The position numbers and the translations under genes were made by a program. Of a stretch of 64,000 nucleotides of DNA, positions 1-10,314 are shown piece after piece (position 1 is the stretch's first letter; the number at the start of each line of letters is the position of its first letter). The stretch spans positions 1-64,000 of the forward strand of contig NZ_WEZQ01000012.1 of assembly GCF_009864005.1 (NCBI RefSeq), written 5' to 3'. Source of the DNA: Furfurilactobacillus milii. GTDB taxonomy: Bacteria; Bacillota; Bacilli; Lactobacillales; Lactobacillaceae. The notes beneath the pieces are model-generated. The model worked only from the letters and a program-made list of their open reading frames with translations. It was not told where the DNA came from and did no database searches.

Positions 1-135
1 GTGAATTGACTTCACAATTGTAATTGCTTCGAACTTTCGTTCAAAGACCCTACACATTTGATTCGTCGAAACGTTGTTCAGTTTTCAAAGATCTACATCA
101 TCTCATGTAATTGGTACATATCAGACGACTTAGTA
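1..135 (-). other. leader of an rRNA operon (16S gene begins left of the window)
   Basis: Read on the minus strand this stretch contains GATCTTTGAAAACTGAACAA followed by a GTGTAGGGTC segment and AAGTCAATTC, an arrangement I recognise from the transcribed leader just before 16S rRNA in lactobacilli. It lies directly downstream of two strong tandem promoters and after the lysS terminator, the usual place of an rRNA operon next to lysS. No mature rRNA sequence is inside the window, so the call rests on leader similarity and context. Confidence 0.6.
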
Positions 136-164
136 ATCATATCAATTTAAGTCTTTGTTGTCAA
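136..164 (-). promoter_or_regulatory. rRNA promoter P2
   Basis: Minus-strand TTGACA (159-164) and TATGAT (136-141) are separated by exactly 17 nt, a near-consensus sigma-A promoter. It lies about 120 nt downstream of a second promoter, the tandem layout usual for rRNA operons. Confidence 0.7.
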
Positions 165-258
165 CGATTAATTTGAATTAATTATTGACGTTTCTTAAAT
201 TGGTATAGTTGTCATTTTGCGGCTCACATTTAAGTGACCTCTTTTGACAACGTTATCT

Positions 259-287
259 AGATTATCAGTTTCAGCTTTTATCGTCAA
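259..287 (-). promoter_or_regulatory. rRNA promoter P1
   Basis: Minus-strand TTGACG (282-287) and TAATCT (259-264) with a 17-nt spacer. It lies upstream of P2 in the same direction. The 300-460 stretch above it shows no gene or clear structure. Confidence 0.55.
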
Positions 288-460
288 GCACAAATATCAA
301 TTATCATTTTTTTCTCATTTAAAATCATAAAAGCATTCGAATACACCATTTTTCTCAAACGGATAGACCACAAAACCGCCTGCGATTCGAGCCTGTTGAA
401 AAAATAGATAGCTTAAAACCGCACTTAACATCTTACCACTACATCGCTGCGTTTTTCTAC

Positions 461-501
461 AAAAAAAGGGATGATCACAATAAATGTAATCATCCCTTTT
501 T
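461..501 (-). terminator. terminator of lysS
   Basis: A GGGATGAT/ATCATCCC stem flanked by A and T runs on both sides lies about 65 nt after the lysS stop codon. On the minus strand the stem is followed by a T run. It separates the lysS block from the rRNA promoters. Confidence 0.8.
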
Positions 502-565
502 AGCTCGTCGTTCGTCTATATACTTACCTAGTTACAGGCACATAAGACCATGTATATGACTAAGA

Positions 566-2083
<1,518 letters not shown>

Positions 2084-2130
2084 TCACTTCTGTCAATTTC
2101 TCACAAACACCATTCTACACTAAATAACCT

Positions 2131-3144
2131 TTAGCTACCGGCAATTTGTGAACTTTCACGAGTATCCCGCGCTGCTAGCTTATCCAAGAAACGATCGAAA
2201 ATGTCGTTCATTTCTTCCTGTGTGTCGGCATTATTCAACGCTACCTTAGTTCGCGCCGAGTGAGAAATGCCTTTCAGATAATACGTAGCCTGTCCTCGGA
2301 ACTCACGGGGGCCAACATGTTCGCCCTTTAGATCAACCAGTCGTTGTAGATGCTCTTTGGCAGTCGCCACTTTTTCAGCTGGCGTTGGTTCTGGCAAAAT
2401 TTCGCCAGTTTCAAGATAGTGCGCCATTTGTCCTAATACCCATGGATTACCTTCCGCTGCACGACCGACCATTGCTGCATCTGCGCCAACTTCTTCAATC
2501 ATCTTCTTGGCATCTTGCGGCGTTTGGATATCACCATTTCCCATAAATGGAATATGGATTTCCTTGGCTACTTCATGAAGGACATTCCAATCTGAGTGCC
2601 CTTCATAGAACTGATACCGTGTTCTGCCATGCATGGCCAAAGCCGAAGCACCACCACGTTCAGCCGCTAATGCATTCTCCACCGCATAAATATGATCAGG
2701 ATCCCAGCCTGTCCGCATTTTAACGGTAACCGGCTTTTTGACCGCATCAGTCACATACGAGACCATCTCATACACCTTGTTAGGGTCAAGTAGCCAACGA
2801 GCACCAGCATCCGTTTTAACCACCTTATTGACGGGACACCCCATGTTAATGTCAATGATGTCTGCTTCAGTATGTTGATCGACATATTCTGCCGCTTGAA
2901 CCAACGTTTCCTTAGTGCCACCAAAGATTTGAATACTCATCGGGTGTTCGGCCTCTTCAACCTTCATCATGGACAGGGTTTTCTTATTCTTATACATAAT
3001 GCCACGGTCAGAAATCATCTCACAAACGACGAGCCCAGCACCGAATTCTTTGCAGATAAGTCGAAACGCCGAATTAGTCACACCTGCCATCGGTGCCACC
3101 ACAATCTGATTCGGAATCTCAATATCACCAATTTTCCACTTCAT
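2131..3144 (-). CDS. dusB: tRNA-dihydrouridine synthase DusB
   Basis: A 337-residue FMN-dependent enzyme that reduces uridines in tRNA D-loops. The family signature VAPMAGVTNSAFR lies at the N-terminus and the catalytic loop INMGCPVNKVVKTDAGA places the active-site cysteine at about residue 103. Later motifs MGNGDI and VGRAAEGNPW fit the FMN-binding barrel. The ATG follows GGAGG. Only 12 nt separate it from hslO upstream, so hslO, dusB and lysS probably form one transcript, the usual order in this family. Confidence 0.95.
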   Translation of the reverse strand: MKWKIGDIEIPNQIVVAPMAGVTNSAFRLICKEFGAGLVVCEMISDRGIMYKNKKTLSMMKVEEAEHPMSIQIFGGTKETLVQAAEYVDQHTEADIIDINMGCPVNKVVKTDAGARWLLDPNKVYEMVSYVTDAVKKPVTVKMRTGWDPDHIYAVENALAAERGGASALAMHGRTRYQFYEGHSDWNVLHEVAKEIHIPFMGNGDIQTPQDAKKMIEEVGADAAMVGRAAEGNPWVLGQMAHYLETGEILPEPTPAEKVATAKEHLQRLVDLKGEHVGPREFRGQATYYLKGISHSARTKVALNNADTQEEMNDIFDRFLDKLAARDTRESSQIAGS

Positions 3145-3156
3145 CGTTTTCCTCCG

Positions 3157-4041
3157 CTACGCGTTCTTTTCGCTCAAAATTGTTTGTAGTTCCTGTTCAC
3201 TAAATTGATACTTGTTACCACAAAAACGGCAAACTGCTTCAGCACCGTGATCCTCAGTGATCATATCTTTAAGGTCCTTGTCCGGTAAACTGGCCAAGTC
3301 TTTCGCAAATTTATCCTTTGAACAATCACATTGAAAACTAACGGGTACACGTTCCAAAACTTTAACCCGCTCCTTGCCAAACAGATCATTTAAGATATCT
3401 TCCGGTGTTTTACCATCACGAAGTAACTGTGACACTTGGCGCAAGTCCTTCAAACTAGTTTCAAGCTCTGAAATCGCTTTGTCGGACGCACCTGGCAACA
3501 CCTGAATCATGAAACCGCCGGCAACACCGATGCTGTTATCCTTCTCAACAAAGACTGACACACCAACTGCTGATGGAATCTGTTCAGATTGTGCTAGATA
3601 GTACGTGAAGTCGTCGCCTATTTCACCACTGACCAAGGCAACTTGACCAGTGTACGGTTTATCCAAACCTAAGTTTTTGGTAACCGACAATGCACCATTC
3701 TTGCCAACGGCGGCGCCAACATCAATATGTCCCTTATCGTTCAACGGTAGGTGGACATGGGGATTTACAATGTAGCCCTTAACGTGGCCATTGGCATCTG
3801 CATCAACCACAATTCCCTTTGCCGGCCCATCCCCCTGAACCTTGACAGTCATTCTTTCCTGTCCCTTCATCAACGAAGTGGAAAGTAATAGTGTAGCGGT
3901 TAGTGTACGCCCTAGGGCTGCCGAAGACGCACTCCATGTGTCATGTCGCTGCTGCGCTGCCGCAACAACATTGGTTGAATTGACGGCATAAGCACGAAAA
4001 TTACCATCGTCAATAATACTTTTAACTAAATAGTTAGCCAT
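3157..4041 (-). CDS. hslO: redox-regulated chaperone Hsp33
   Basis: A 294-residue Hsp33, a chaperone switched on by oxidative unfolding. Its C-terminal zinc switch is complete: C238-x-C240 (FQCDCSKD) and C271-x-x-C274 (VCRFCG). Length matches the family. The ATG follows CAAGGAGT. It lies downstream of the ftsH terminator, so it should have its own promoter. It heads the hslO-dusB-lysS group. Confidence 0.96.
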   Translation of the reverse strand: MANYLVKSIIDDGNFRAYAVNSTNVVAAAQQRHDTWSASSAALGRTLTATLLLSTSLMKGQERMTVKVQGDGPAKGIVVDADANGHVKGYIVNPHVHLPLNDKGHIDVGAAVGKNGALSVTKNLGLDKPYTGQVALVSGEIGDDFTYYLAQSEQIPSAVGVSVFVEKDNSIGVAGGFMIQVLPGASDKAISELETSLKDLRQVSQLLRDGKTPEDILNDLFGKERVKVLERVPVSFQCDCSKDKFAKDLASLPDKDLKDMITEDHGAEAVCRFCGNKYQFSEQELQTILSEKNA

Positions 4042-4136
4042 AGTTTACTCCTTGAAAAAATTCTGAAAGTTAGTATACCGCAATTACGTTAAAAACGTTA
4101 GTCAAACACCAGTCTGCCATTTTCTAAAAACAAAAA

Positions 4137-4174
4137 GCACATTATCGAAAACAACCTAATTTCCGATAATGTGC
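4137..4174 (-). terminator. terminator of ftsH
   Basis: A perfect 11-bp stem GCACATTATCG/CGATAATGTGC, 7 nt after the ftsH stop, is followed on the minus strand by TTTTTGTTTTT. It cleanly separates ftsH from hslO. Confidence 0.88.
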
Positions 4175-4180
4175 TCATTA

Positions 4181-6304
4181 TTATAACTGGTTGGAGTCTG
4201 AAGAATCATCGCTGTGATCCGCACTTGTAGCACTATTAGCTTGGCTGTTTGCACTCTCACTTGCAGATTGATCAGGTTGAGCAGAGTCTGAAGTTGACAC
4301 TTCATGTTCTGCCGCACGTTCCTGTTCACGTTGTTGCAAGGCACTCTTGGCTTGTTCAAATGTTGCCGCTTGCGGATTTTCATCTGCAGACTGCGTCTCA
4401 GGCATTTTGCCTGTCTTGAACAAACTAAGGATTTGCTTTTCATCCAACGTTTCATACTTCAACAAGGCTTCCGCAATCAGCTTGTGCTGTTCACGGTGAC
4501 TCTGAATGATGTTAACAGCTTCCGTGTAACCTTCTGTGGTTAAACGGCGAACTTCTTCATCAATCAGTGAAGCCGTTTCTTGTGAATAGTTTGGCTGTTG
4601 ACCATATTGAGCCATCGCAGCTTGGTTTTCGCCTTCAAGTGCGACCATCCCCAATTTGTCACTCATCCCGTACTGAGTAACCATTGAACGAGCAATCTGG
4701 GTTGCTTGTTCAAAGTCATTCGAAGCGCCAGATGATTCAGAGTTAAAGATGATTTGTTCAGCGGCACGACCACCCATTAAACCGGCAATCTGTTCGTTAG
4801 CATCCTTTTTGCTCATCAACATTTGATCTTCACGTGGCAACATAATGGCATAACCACCAGCGCGCCCACGAGGAACAATTGTTACCTTATGAACCACACG
4901 TGCATCGTTAAGTACCAACCCAACGATTGTATGGCCTGCCTCATGGAAAGCAACGGTTCGACGCTCTTGGTCAGAGATAACCCGATCATGTTTAGCCGGT
5001 CCAGCAATAACTCGATCTTCGGCCTCATCTAAGTCAGCCGCATCGATTTGAGTTTTACCACGACGAGCTGCTAACAAAGCAGCTTCATTTAGTAAGTTAG
5101 CTAAATCTGCACCAACAAACCCTGGCGTCTGTTTCGCAATTTCTTTTAGATCCACATTGGCCGCCAATGGCTTGCCTTTTGAGTGAACCTTCAGAATTGC
5201 TTCACGACCCTTAACGTCGGGACGACCAACCAGAATCTTCCGGTCGAAACGACCAGGACGTAACAAAGCTGGGTCCAAAACGTCAGAACGGTTAGTGGCT
5301 GCCATGACGATAACACCTTCGTTACCAGTGAACCCATCCATTTCAACCAACAATTGGTTCAATGTTTGTTCACGTTCATCATGACCACCGCCCATGCCGG
5401 TGCCACGTTGACGCCCAACGGCATCAATTTCATCGATAAAGATAATCGATGGTGCGCTCTTCTTGGCCTGATCAAACAGGTCACGAACACGACTAGCACC
5501 AACACCGACAAACATTTCAACGAAGTCTGAACCAGACATGGAGAAGAATGGTACGCCAGCTTCACCGGCAACAGCCTTCGCTAACAATGTTTTACCAGTA
5601 CCAGGCGGGCCCTCGAGTAACACACCCGCTGGAATATGTGCCCCCAGCGTGGTGAACTTATGAGGATCCTTCAAGAATTCAACAACTTCGACCAATTCTT
5701 GTTTCTCTTCTTCTTCACCGGCAACATCACTAAAACGAACGGTGTTGCTCTTGGGGTCAGCAGGTTTAGCACGGGATTTCCCGAAGCTCGTGACACCGCC
5801 ACGACCACCGGCACCGCCTTGACCAGCCTGACCCATCATCATATAGAAGAAGAAACCAATCAAGACAATCGGTAAGATTAAACTAATCAGGTTAATCCAG
5901 AAACCACTGGATTCTTCTGCCTTAGTGTCCATCTTTACGTTATGTTTAGCAGCGGCATCAGTTACCTGTTTTACACTTGCGTTATTTTCAAGAATAGAAC
6001 TGGTAAAACTCCTTGCCTTACTGGATTGATTGTTACCTAGTCCAAGTGCTGAATTACTGTTATTGGAAACTTTTTGAGCTTTCCGATACTCACCGGTAAT
6101 TTTGTAAACACCACCAGCAGGTTGCACCTGAAAGTTCTTAATTTTGTTATCCTTTAAATTACGAACAAATTCACTAGAGCGAATATTCTGAGTCTGTGAT
6201 CCGGAACTATTGCCAAAGAAGAAATACAAGATTCCCATAAATGACAAGAAGATCACGATCCAGAACAGGCTGTTGCGGACTGGTCCGTTTCGGCGTGTGT
6301 TCAT
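4181..6304 (-). CDS. ftsH: ATP-dependent zinc metalloprotease FtsH
   Basis: A 707-residue membrane-anchored AAA+ protease that degrades misfolded membrane and regulatory proteins. Two membrane segments lie at about 12-30 and 137-157 with an extracytoplasmic loop between them. The AAA module shows Walker A GPPGTGKT (232-239), Walker B IIFIDEID (about 287-294) and the second region of homology near 338-353. The zinc site HEAGH is at 454-458. The last ~80 residues are Gln/Ser/Asp-rich and probably disordered. ATG follows AGGAGG. A promoter overlapped by a CtsR-type operator precedes it, which suggests heat or stress control. Confidence 0.98.
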   Translation of the reverse strand: MNTRRNGPVRNSLFWIVIFLSFMGILYFFFGNSSGSQTQNIRSSEFVRNLKDNKIKNFQVQPAGGVYKITGEYRKAQKVSNNSNSALGLGNNQSSKARSFTSSILENNASVKQVTDAAAKHNVKMDTKAEESSGFWINLISLILPIVLIGFFFYMMMGQAGQGGAGGRGGVTSFGKSRAKPADPKSNTVRFSDVAGEEEEKQELVEVVEFLKDPHKFTTLGAHIPAGVLLEGPPGTGKTLLAKAVAGEAGVPFFSMSGSDFVEMFVGVGASRVRDLFDQAKKSAPSIIFIDEIDAVGRQRGTGMGGGHDEREQTLNQLLVEMDGFTGNEGVIVMAATNRSDVLDPALLRPGRFDRKILVGRPDVKGREAILKVHSKGKPLAANVDLKEIAKQTPGFVGADLANLLNEAALLAARRGKTQIDAADLDEAEDRVIAGPAKHDRVISDQERRTVAFHEAGHTIVGLVLNDARVVHKVTIVPRGRAGGYAIMLPREDQMLMSKKDANEQIAGLMGGRAAEQIIFNSESSGASNDFEQATQIARSMVTQYGMSDKLGMVALEGENQAAMAQYGQQPNYSQETASLIDEEVRRLTTEGYTEAVNIIQSHREQHKLIAEALLKYETLDEKQILSLFKTGKMPETQSADENPQAATFEQAKSALQQREQERAAEHEVSTSDSAQPDQSASESANSQANSATSADHSDDSSDSNQL

Positions 6305-6385
6305 ACAGTGCCTCCTGACAGCATAATTCAGTATTTTTTGTTCAGAAAACTGAACTGAACGGGTTTACCCCCGTTGATGAATCAT

Positions 6386-6415
6386 ATCATAGCACAATTG
6401 ACCTATCTTGACCAA
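6386..6415 (-). promoter_or_regulatory. ftsH promoter
   Basis: Minus-strand TTGGTC (6410-6415) and TATGAT (6386-6391) with an 18-nt spacer. A short ACGGG/CCCGT dyad lies between it and the AGGAGG ribosome site of ftsH. The spacer and -35 are covered by the CtsR-like direct repeat. Confidence 0.6.
6397..6413 (-). promoter_or_regulatory. CtsR-type operator in the ftsH promoter
   Basis: The minus strand reads GGTCAAG-ATA-GGTCAAT, a direct heptamer repeat with a 3-nt gap matching the CtsR box (RGTCAAA-NAN-RGTCAAA) except for the last base of each heptamer and the middle of the gap. It overlaps the -35 and spacer, where a repressor would block RNA polymerase. CtsR control of ftsH is known in Lactobacillus plantarum; that it holds here is inference. 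Confidence 0.6.
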
Positions 6416-6520
6416 ACAAAAATAACGCTTATTTTCGCTTTTCCTAAAGTTTCTTGAGAACACTCTTGTTGGTCTTCATTTCCAAGGTCATTTTGGTTAA
6501 TGCGTTATTGCTCATAACTA

Positions 6521-7066
6521 TTAATTATCGTTCTCGTAAACTTCCGGTTTAAGAACACCGACGTACGGCAAATTACGATAAAATTCTTTGTAGTCCAACC
6601 CATAACCGACCACAAATTCTTTTGGCAGTTGGAAACCGACATAGTCAGCTTTTGCTTCAACGACACGCCCCTCTGGTTTATCCAACAAGGTGCATACCTT
6701 GATGTCCTTAGCATGACGTTCATTCAGCAAATCGATCAAGAACTTAAGTGTTCTCCCGGTATCAATAATGTCTTCCATGATGATAACGTTACGACCCGCG
6801 ACATCCGCACTTAAATCATGAATGAGCTGAATCTCACCAGTTGAGGCCAGACCGCCGTGATAGCTGGACACATCGATGAAATCGACTTCTGCCATAATGT
6901 CCATTTCCTTCATGACGTCTACTGTCCAGAGAATAGCGCCCTTAAGAACTGAAATCAAAATGGGCCGTTTGTCCCGGTAATCTTCTGTCAATTGCATCCC
7001 TAATCGGTGTGCGGCTGCCTTAATTTCTTCCGCACTATAGAGCGTTTTTTCAATGTCGTTATTCAT
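6521..7066 (-). CDS. hpt: hypoxanthine phosphoribosyltransferase
   Basis: A 181-residue purine salvage enzyme that joins hypoxanthine or guanine to PRPP. The PRPP loop VIIMEDIIDTGRTL lies at about residues 95-107, and the base-specificity region KADYVGFQLP follows. ATG is preceded by GGAG. Its start overlaps the end of tilS by 8 nt, so the two are translationally coupled. The hpt-ftsH order downstream of tilS is conserved across Firmicutes. Confidence 0.96.
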   Translation of the reverse strand: MNNDIEKTLYSAEEIKAAAHRLGMQLTEDYRDKRPILISVLKGAILWTVDVMKEMDIMAEVDFIDVSSYHGGLASTGEIQLIHDLSADVAGRNVIIMEDIIDTGRTLKFLIDLLNERHAKDIKVCTLLDKPEGRVVEAKADYVGFQLPKEFVVGYGLDYKEFYRNLPYVGVLKPEVYENDN

Positions 7067-8444
7067 GTTCCACTCCTTGCCTCAATCTCACGCAAATTTC
7101 GACTAACTGATGATCCGACTTTGTGACAGCTACGCGACGACCAACTAACCATAATGGCTCATTGTTAACCGTCGTCACAATCAATTGATGTGAACGGTCC
7201 TCCAATGGCACTTTTTGGTTGATTAACACTCGTCTAACTGATTGATGCTGACCATTTTTTAATGCCAACTGATCCGTAGCCTTAGCCTGCCGAATCAACA
7301 ACGGTAATTCACTTACGTCAACATGCAAATGTACGCTCAGAAAATCTGGTCTCATGGTAACTACTTGGCTTGCGTCAAACAGTCCCACTTGACACGTCTC
7401 TGTCACAGCCGTCCATTTGTTTAATGTTACCATAGTTTCCCTTACTGGTTGTTGCTGGGACGCGTTTTTTTGCGGATTATTGCCATATCGTTTAAAAGTG
7501 AATTCATCATACCGTCGACACAGTTGCCAACCTGATCCCAAGTCGACGTTAAACTCGGACTTGGCAGACATTAGCGCATCAACCGCATTATGCCAAGCAG
7601 TTAACTCGATTGACACTGTCAGCGCATCCGTTACCCGTTCTGAAAACGCCTGACGTAAAAGCAACAGGGTTGGCATCGGGTGCCGCAATAAGGCATCAAC
7701 AGAATGACCAATATCGACAAGCGCTAATGAGGCTTGCTGCTGTAAATATGTATTAACAGCGGCTTGATCATTCAGATTATTGGCAAAATCGTGCTTGAAC
7801 GACGGATTTTCCTTCGTTAACAACGGCAGAATCTGGTGGCGAAGCCGATTCCTTTTGGTTGTCAGTTGCGTATTAGTTTCATCTTCAAACGTCTGCAGAT
7901 CTTGTCGACGTGCATAATCGCGGATGTAGGCCTTACTAATGCCGAGTAAGGGGCGAATCAGGTCGCCGTTACCAAACGAACGTTTCCAAGCAATCCCCAG
8001 CGGTTCCGTCATGCTTCGACCTTCAATAAGCCGCATGAGTCCAGTTTCTGCCGTTTCATCTTCCTGATGTGCCGTTGCCAACAATGTCGCATGATATTCT
8101 GTCATCACTTGTTCAAAAAAATCGTAGCGAAAACGGCGAGCCGCAGCTTCAATACCAGTATCGGGATGATCCTTTGGCAACCAGTGGGCAACCACCAGCG
8201 GTACGTTAAACTGTTTGCAATAATCTTTTAAAAAGACTTCTTCCACATCACTTTGCTTTCGCAGTCGATGATTTACATGAGCAACCACCACGGATGGTCG
8301 TTGCTGAATTGGCAAATTCAAAAAAAGGTGTAGTAACGTCATTGAATCTACGCCTGTTGATACAGCAACAACCACCGTATCATCTGACTGCCACAAATGA
8401 TGTGTTTGATTCGCAGTCAAAAACTGCTGTAAAACTCGTTCCAT
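7059..8444 (-). CDS. tilS: tRNA(Ile)-lysidine synthase
   Basis: About 461 residues. The enzyme converts C34 of the AUA-reading tRNA-Ile to lysidine and is normally essential. The ATP-pyrophosphatase P-loop appears as VAVSTGVDS (S29 to S34), a variant of SGGxDS with Thr at the second position. The C-terminal substrate-binding part ends in VPLEDRSHQLIVTT. I place the start at the ATG at 8444, which has AAAGGAGT about 7 nt upstream; a longer reading from 8483 has no comparable ribosome site. It overlaps hpt. Confidence 0.94.
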   Translation of the reverse strand: MERVLQQFLTANQTHHLWQSDDTVVVAVSTGVDSMTLLHLFLNLPIQQRPSVVVAHVNHRLRKQSDVEEVFLKDYCKQFNVPLVVAHWLPKDHPDTGIEAAARRFRYDFFEQVMTEYHATLLATAHQEDETAETGLMRLIEGRSMTEPLGIAWKRSFGNGDLIRPLLGISKAYIRDYARRQDLQTFEDETNTQLTTKRNRLRHQILPLLTKENPSFKHDFANNLNDQAAVNTYLQQQASLALVDIGHSVDALLRHPMPTLLLLRQAFSERVTDALTVSIELTAWHNAVDALMSAKSEFNVDLGSGWQLCRRYDEFTFKRYGNNPQKNASQQQPVRETMVTLNKWTAVTETCQVGLFDASQVVTMRPDFLSVHLHVDVSELPLLIRQAKATDQLALKNGQHQSVRRVLINQKVPLEDRSHQLIVTTVNNEPLWLVGRRVAVTKSDHQLVEICVRLRQGVEHE

Positions 8445-8525
8445 CGATTGACTCCTTTTAAGCCGGTCTGCGAAAATTTTCATTCGTTAACTCACTCGTT
8501 AAATGGCTGCTTAATCAACACTCCT

Positions 8526-8554
8526 ACTTGATCAATACACTGATCAAGTTTTTT
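8526..8554 (+). terminator. orphan terminator-like hairpin on the plus strand
   Basis: A perfect 9-bp stem ACTTGATCA/TGATCAAGT is followed by TTTTTT on the plus strand, yet no plus-strand gene precedes it. It may instead be a protein-binding palindrome upstream of tilS, or stop antisense transcription. The rest of 8445-8819 holds one more hairpin and no gene. Confidence 0.4.
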
Positions 8555-8612
8555 CTAAATGATAAAAATGAAACGGCGACATAAGTCCGATTTGAGAACG
8601 AACATTAACGTA

Positions 8613-8651
8613 AAACTGACCCATTCCCAAAATTCGGGAATGGGTCAGTTT
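8613..8651 (-). terminator. 16-bp perfect hairpin downstream of the S1-domain gene
   Basis: AAACTGACCCATTCCC (8613-8628) and its exact complement (8636-8651) enclose a 7-nt loop. On the minus strand the stem is followed by TTTTACG, a weak T tract. It lies about 170 nt beyond the 8820 stop and before tilS, so it probably terminates or attenuates transcription between them. Confidence 0.6.
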
Positions 8652-8819
8652 GGGGTTAAACGGAATTTTCAGAGCTTTGAAGCGCGATATTGTTCACATT
8701 ATTCGTCCCCAATAAACTCATGTCACAACCTCATTTGCATTAAAGCAAGTACTCATGATTTTAACATCTACCGTCAATCAACCAAATGGCCTTTATCACA
8801 AGTGTCTCGCTTTAAATTA

Positions 8820-9338
8820 CTAGCTGCGACGGCCACCACGACCGCCACGTTTTCCTTCAGTATTATGTTTAAGTGTTGCAAGCCGCTGCTCACTATCTTT
8901 TAAGAAGCTAGCCATCATGCCATCAAAACTGTTATCTGGCTGATGGCCTCGGTTACCACCGCGACTATTACCGTGCTCATTGCGACCATGATTGTTGCTG
9001 TGATTGTCGTGGCCACCATTATGAAACTCGTGTCCTTCATGATTTTCGTGATGCTCATGATTTCCACCACGACTATGTTCACCATGCGTTTGAGTCGTTG
9101 CAGGACGGTCTTCAGCAGCTTTCATGGAAAGGGCAATTTTCCCCTTTTCCATCGATAACACCTTTACCGTTACTTCATCGCCGACATTCAGAACATCATG
9201 AATATCTTTAATGTACTCATTCGAAATCTGGCTGATATGAACTAATCCACTCTGGTGTTCACCTAAATCAACAAACGCACCAAAGTTCGTGATGCCTGTT
9301 ACCTTGCCAGAAACCTTGTTACCGACTTCCACTGCCAT
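8820..9338 (-). CDS. S1 RNA-binding domain protein, YabR-like, with a His-rich tail
   Basis: A 172-residue protein. Residues 1-75 are one S1 OB-fold (VGNKVSGKVTGITNFGAFVD, with GLVHISQIS), the hallmark of YabR/GSP13-type general stress proteins that bind RNA or ribosomes. The tail from about residue 80 to 135 is extremely rich in His, Gly and Asn (13 His in about 55 residues) and probably disordered. The C-terminus GGRGGRRS is RGG-like. AGGAGG lies 11 nt before ATG. It sits between divIC and tilS as in many Firmicutes. The tail may bind metal or RNA; that is inference. Confidence 0.9.
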   Translation of the reverse strand: MAVEVGNKVSGKVTGITNFGAFVDLGEHQSGLVHISQISNEYIKDIHDVLNVGDEVTVKVLSMEKGKIALSMKAAEDRPATTQTHGEHSRGGNHEHHENHEGHEFHNGGHDNHSNNHGRNEHGNSRGGNRGHQPDNSFDGMMASFLKDSEQRLATLKHNTEGKRGGRGGRRS

Positions 9339-9446
9339 AAAAAAATATATCCTCCTGCATTAGTATGATGCATATCATAAAATTACCATGATTGTAACAT
9401 AAAACAGTCGCGGACAAAGTCACTGCGGCTGTTATTCAACAAATAA

Positions 9447-9830
9447 CTATTTAGAATTCTTCGGTAGATTGTAAACAATCTCACCATTCTTCGAATAAAG
9501 ATACTTATCACGAATCAATTGTGTAAGATAAGTATCGTTATGCAATTGTTTGACCTGCTGGTTAAGTTGACCATTTTTTTCATTTGCGGTTTTTAGTTGC
9601 CGGCTTGTCTTTGCATTTTCCGCATTAATCTGGTTGAGATTAGCGACATTTTTTTCGTATGCCCAAAAACTAAGCACAGCAATCACAGCAAACACCGCTA
9701 TGATTCTTAAAGCACGCCGCCGACGACGGTGGGACAAATCATGTTGCTGCTGATTATGCTGACGTTCGCTTTCACGTAACTGTTTAACATAATCGTTATT
9801 CAATTGATGAACAGATTGTCCGTTTTCCAT
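9447..9830 (-). CDS. divIC: FtsB/DivIC-type cell-division protein
   Basis: About 127 residues. A basic cytoplasmic N-terminus (HRRRRRALR) is followed by one membrane span (IIAVFAVIAVLSFWAYE) and an extracellular coiled coil (NLNQINAENAKTSRQLKTAN), the FtsB/DivIC design; it should join the FtsL-DivIB division complex. Start choice is uncertain: ATG at 9830 has GGTGG 11 nt upstream; a GTG at 9845 in the same frame adds five residues. The position between rqcP and yabR is conserved. Confidence 0.9.
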   Translation of the reverse strand: MENGQSVHQLNNDYVKQLRESERQHNQQQHDLSHRRRRRALRIIAVFAVIAVLSFWAYEKNVANLNQINAENAKTSRQLKTANEKNGQLNQQVKQLHNDTYLTQLIRDKYLYSKNGEIVYNLPKNSK

Positions 9831-9986
9831 CGTTTTTTTGGCCACCTTGTCACAGATTCACTTTTTTCTAAGCAACTGTTTAAAGTATAGCAACGGAAAA
9901 ATTGAATGTAAATGACAATTCCGTTACACATCAAGGGTTTAACTCCATCTTAATACGAACGTACTTTCGTTATGCAAGCGGCCGCC

Positions 9987-10262
9987 CTACTCCTGAGTGC
10001 GGTAATCCTTGGCATAGGTTTCAGACACAATCTTGTACATTTTTTCTGCGTCTTCTTTTTTTGTCGTTTCCAACAATTGTTCTACTTTTACCGTTAATGT
10101 TTTATTGCCAAATGCAATAACCAGTTCATCGTTAACATTCACGTTACTGGATGATTTGGCCTGGTTACCGTTAATTGTAATTCGTCCCTTATCAGCAATT
10201 TCTTTTGCCACTGGACGCCGCTTGATGATTCGGGAAATTTTCAAAAATTTATCTAACCGCAT
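9987..10262 (-). CDS. rqcP: RqcP (YabO), S4-domain ribosome quality-control factor
   Basis: A 91-residue S4 RNA-binding protein: [21 protein letters not shown] and [16 protein letters not shown] are the S4 fold. RqcP works with RqcH to add alanine tails to nascent chains on stalled 50S subunits. Length and N-terminus fit the YabO family, and it lies between the flippase and divIC as in Bacillus. It is separated from the flippase by about 50 nt. Confidence 0.93.
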   Translation of the reverse strand: MRLDKFLKISRIIKRRPVAKEIADKGRITINGNQAKSSSNVNVNDELVIAFGNKTLTVKVEQLLETTKKEDAEKMYKIVSETYAKDYRTQE

Positions 10263-10314
10263 CGTTAGTTCCTCACTTTTCTTTATTTCGATTTATTTTT
10301 ATCTCTCACAAGAA

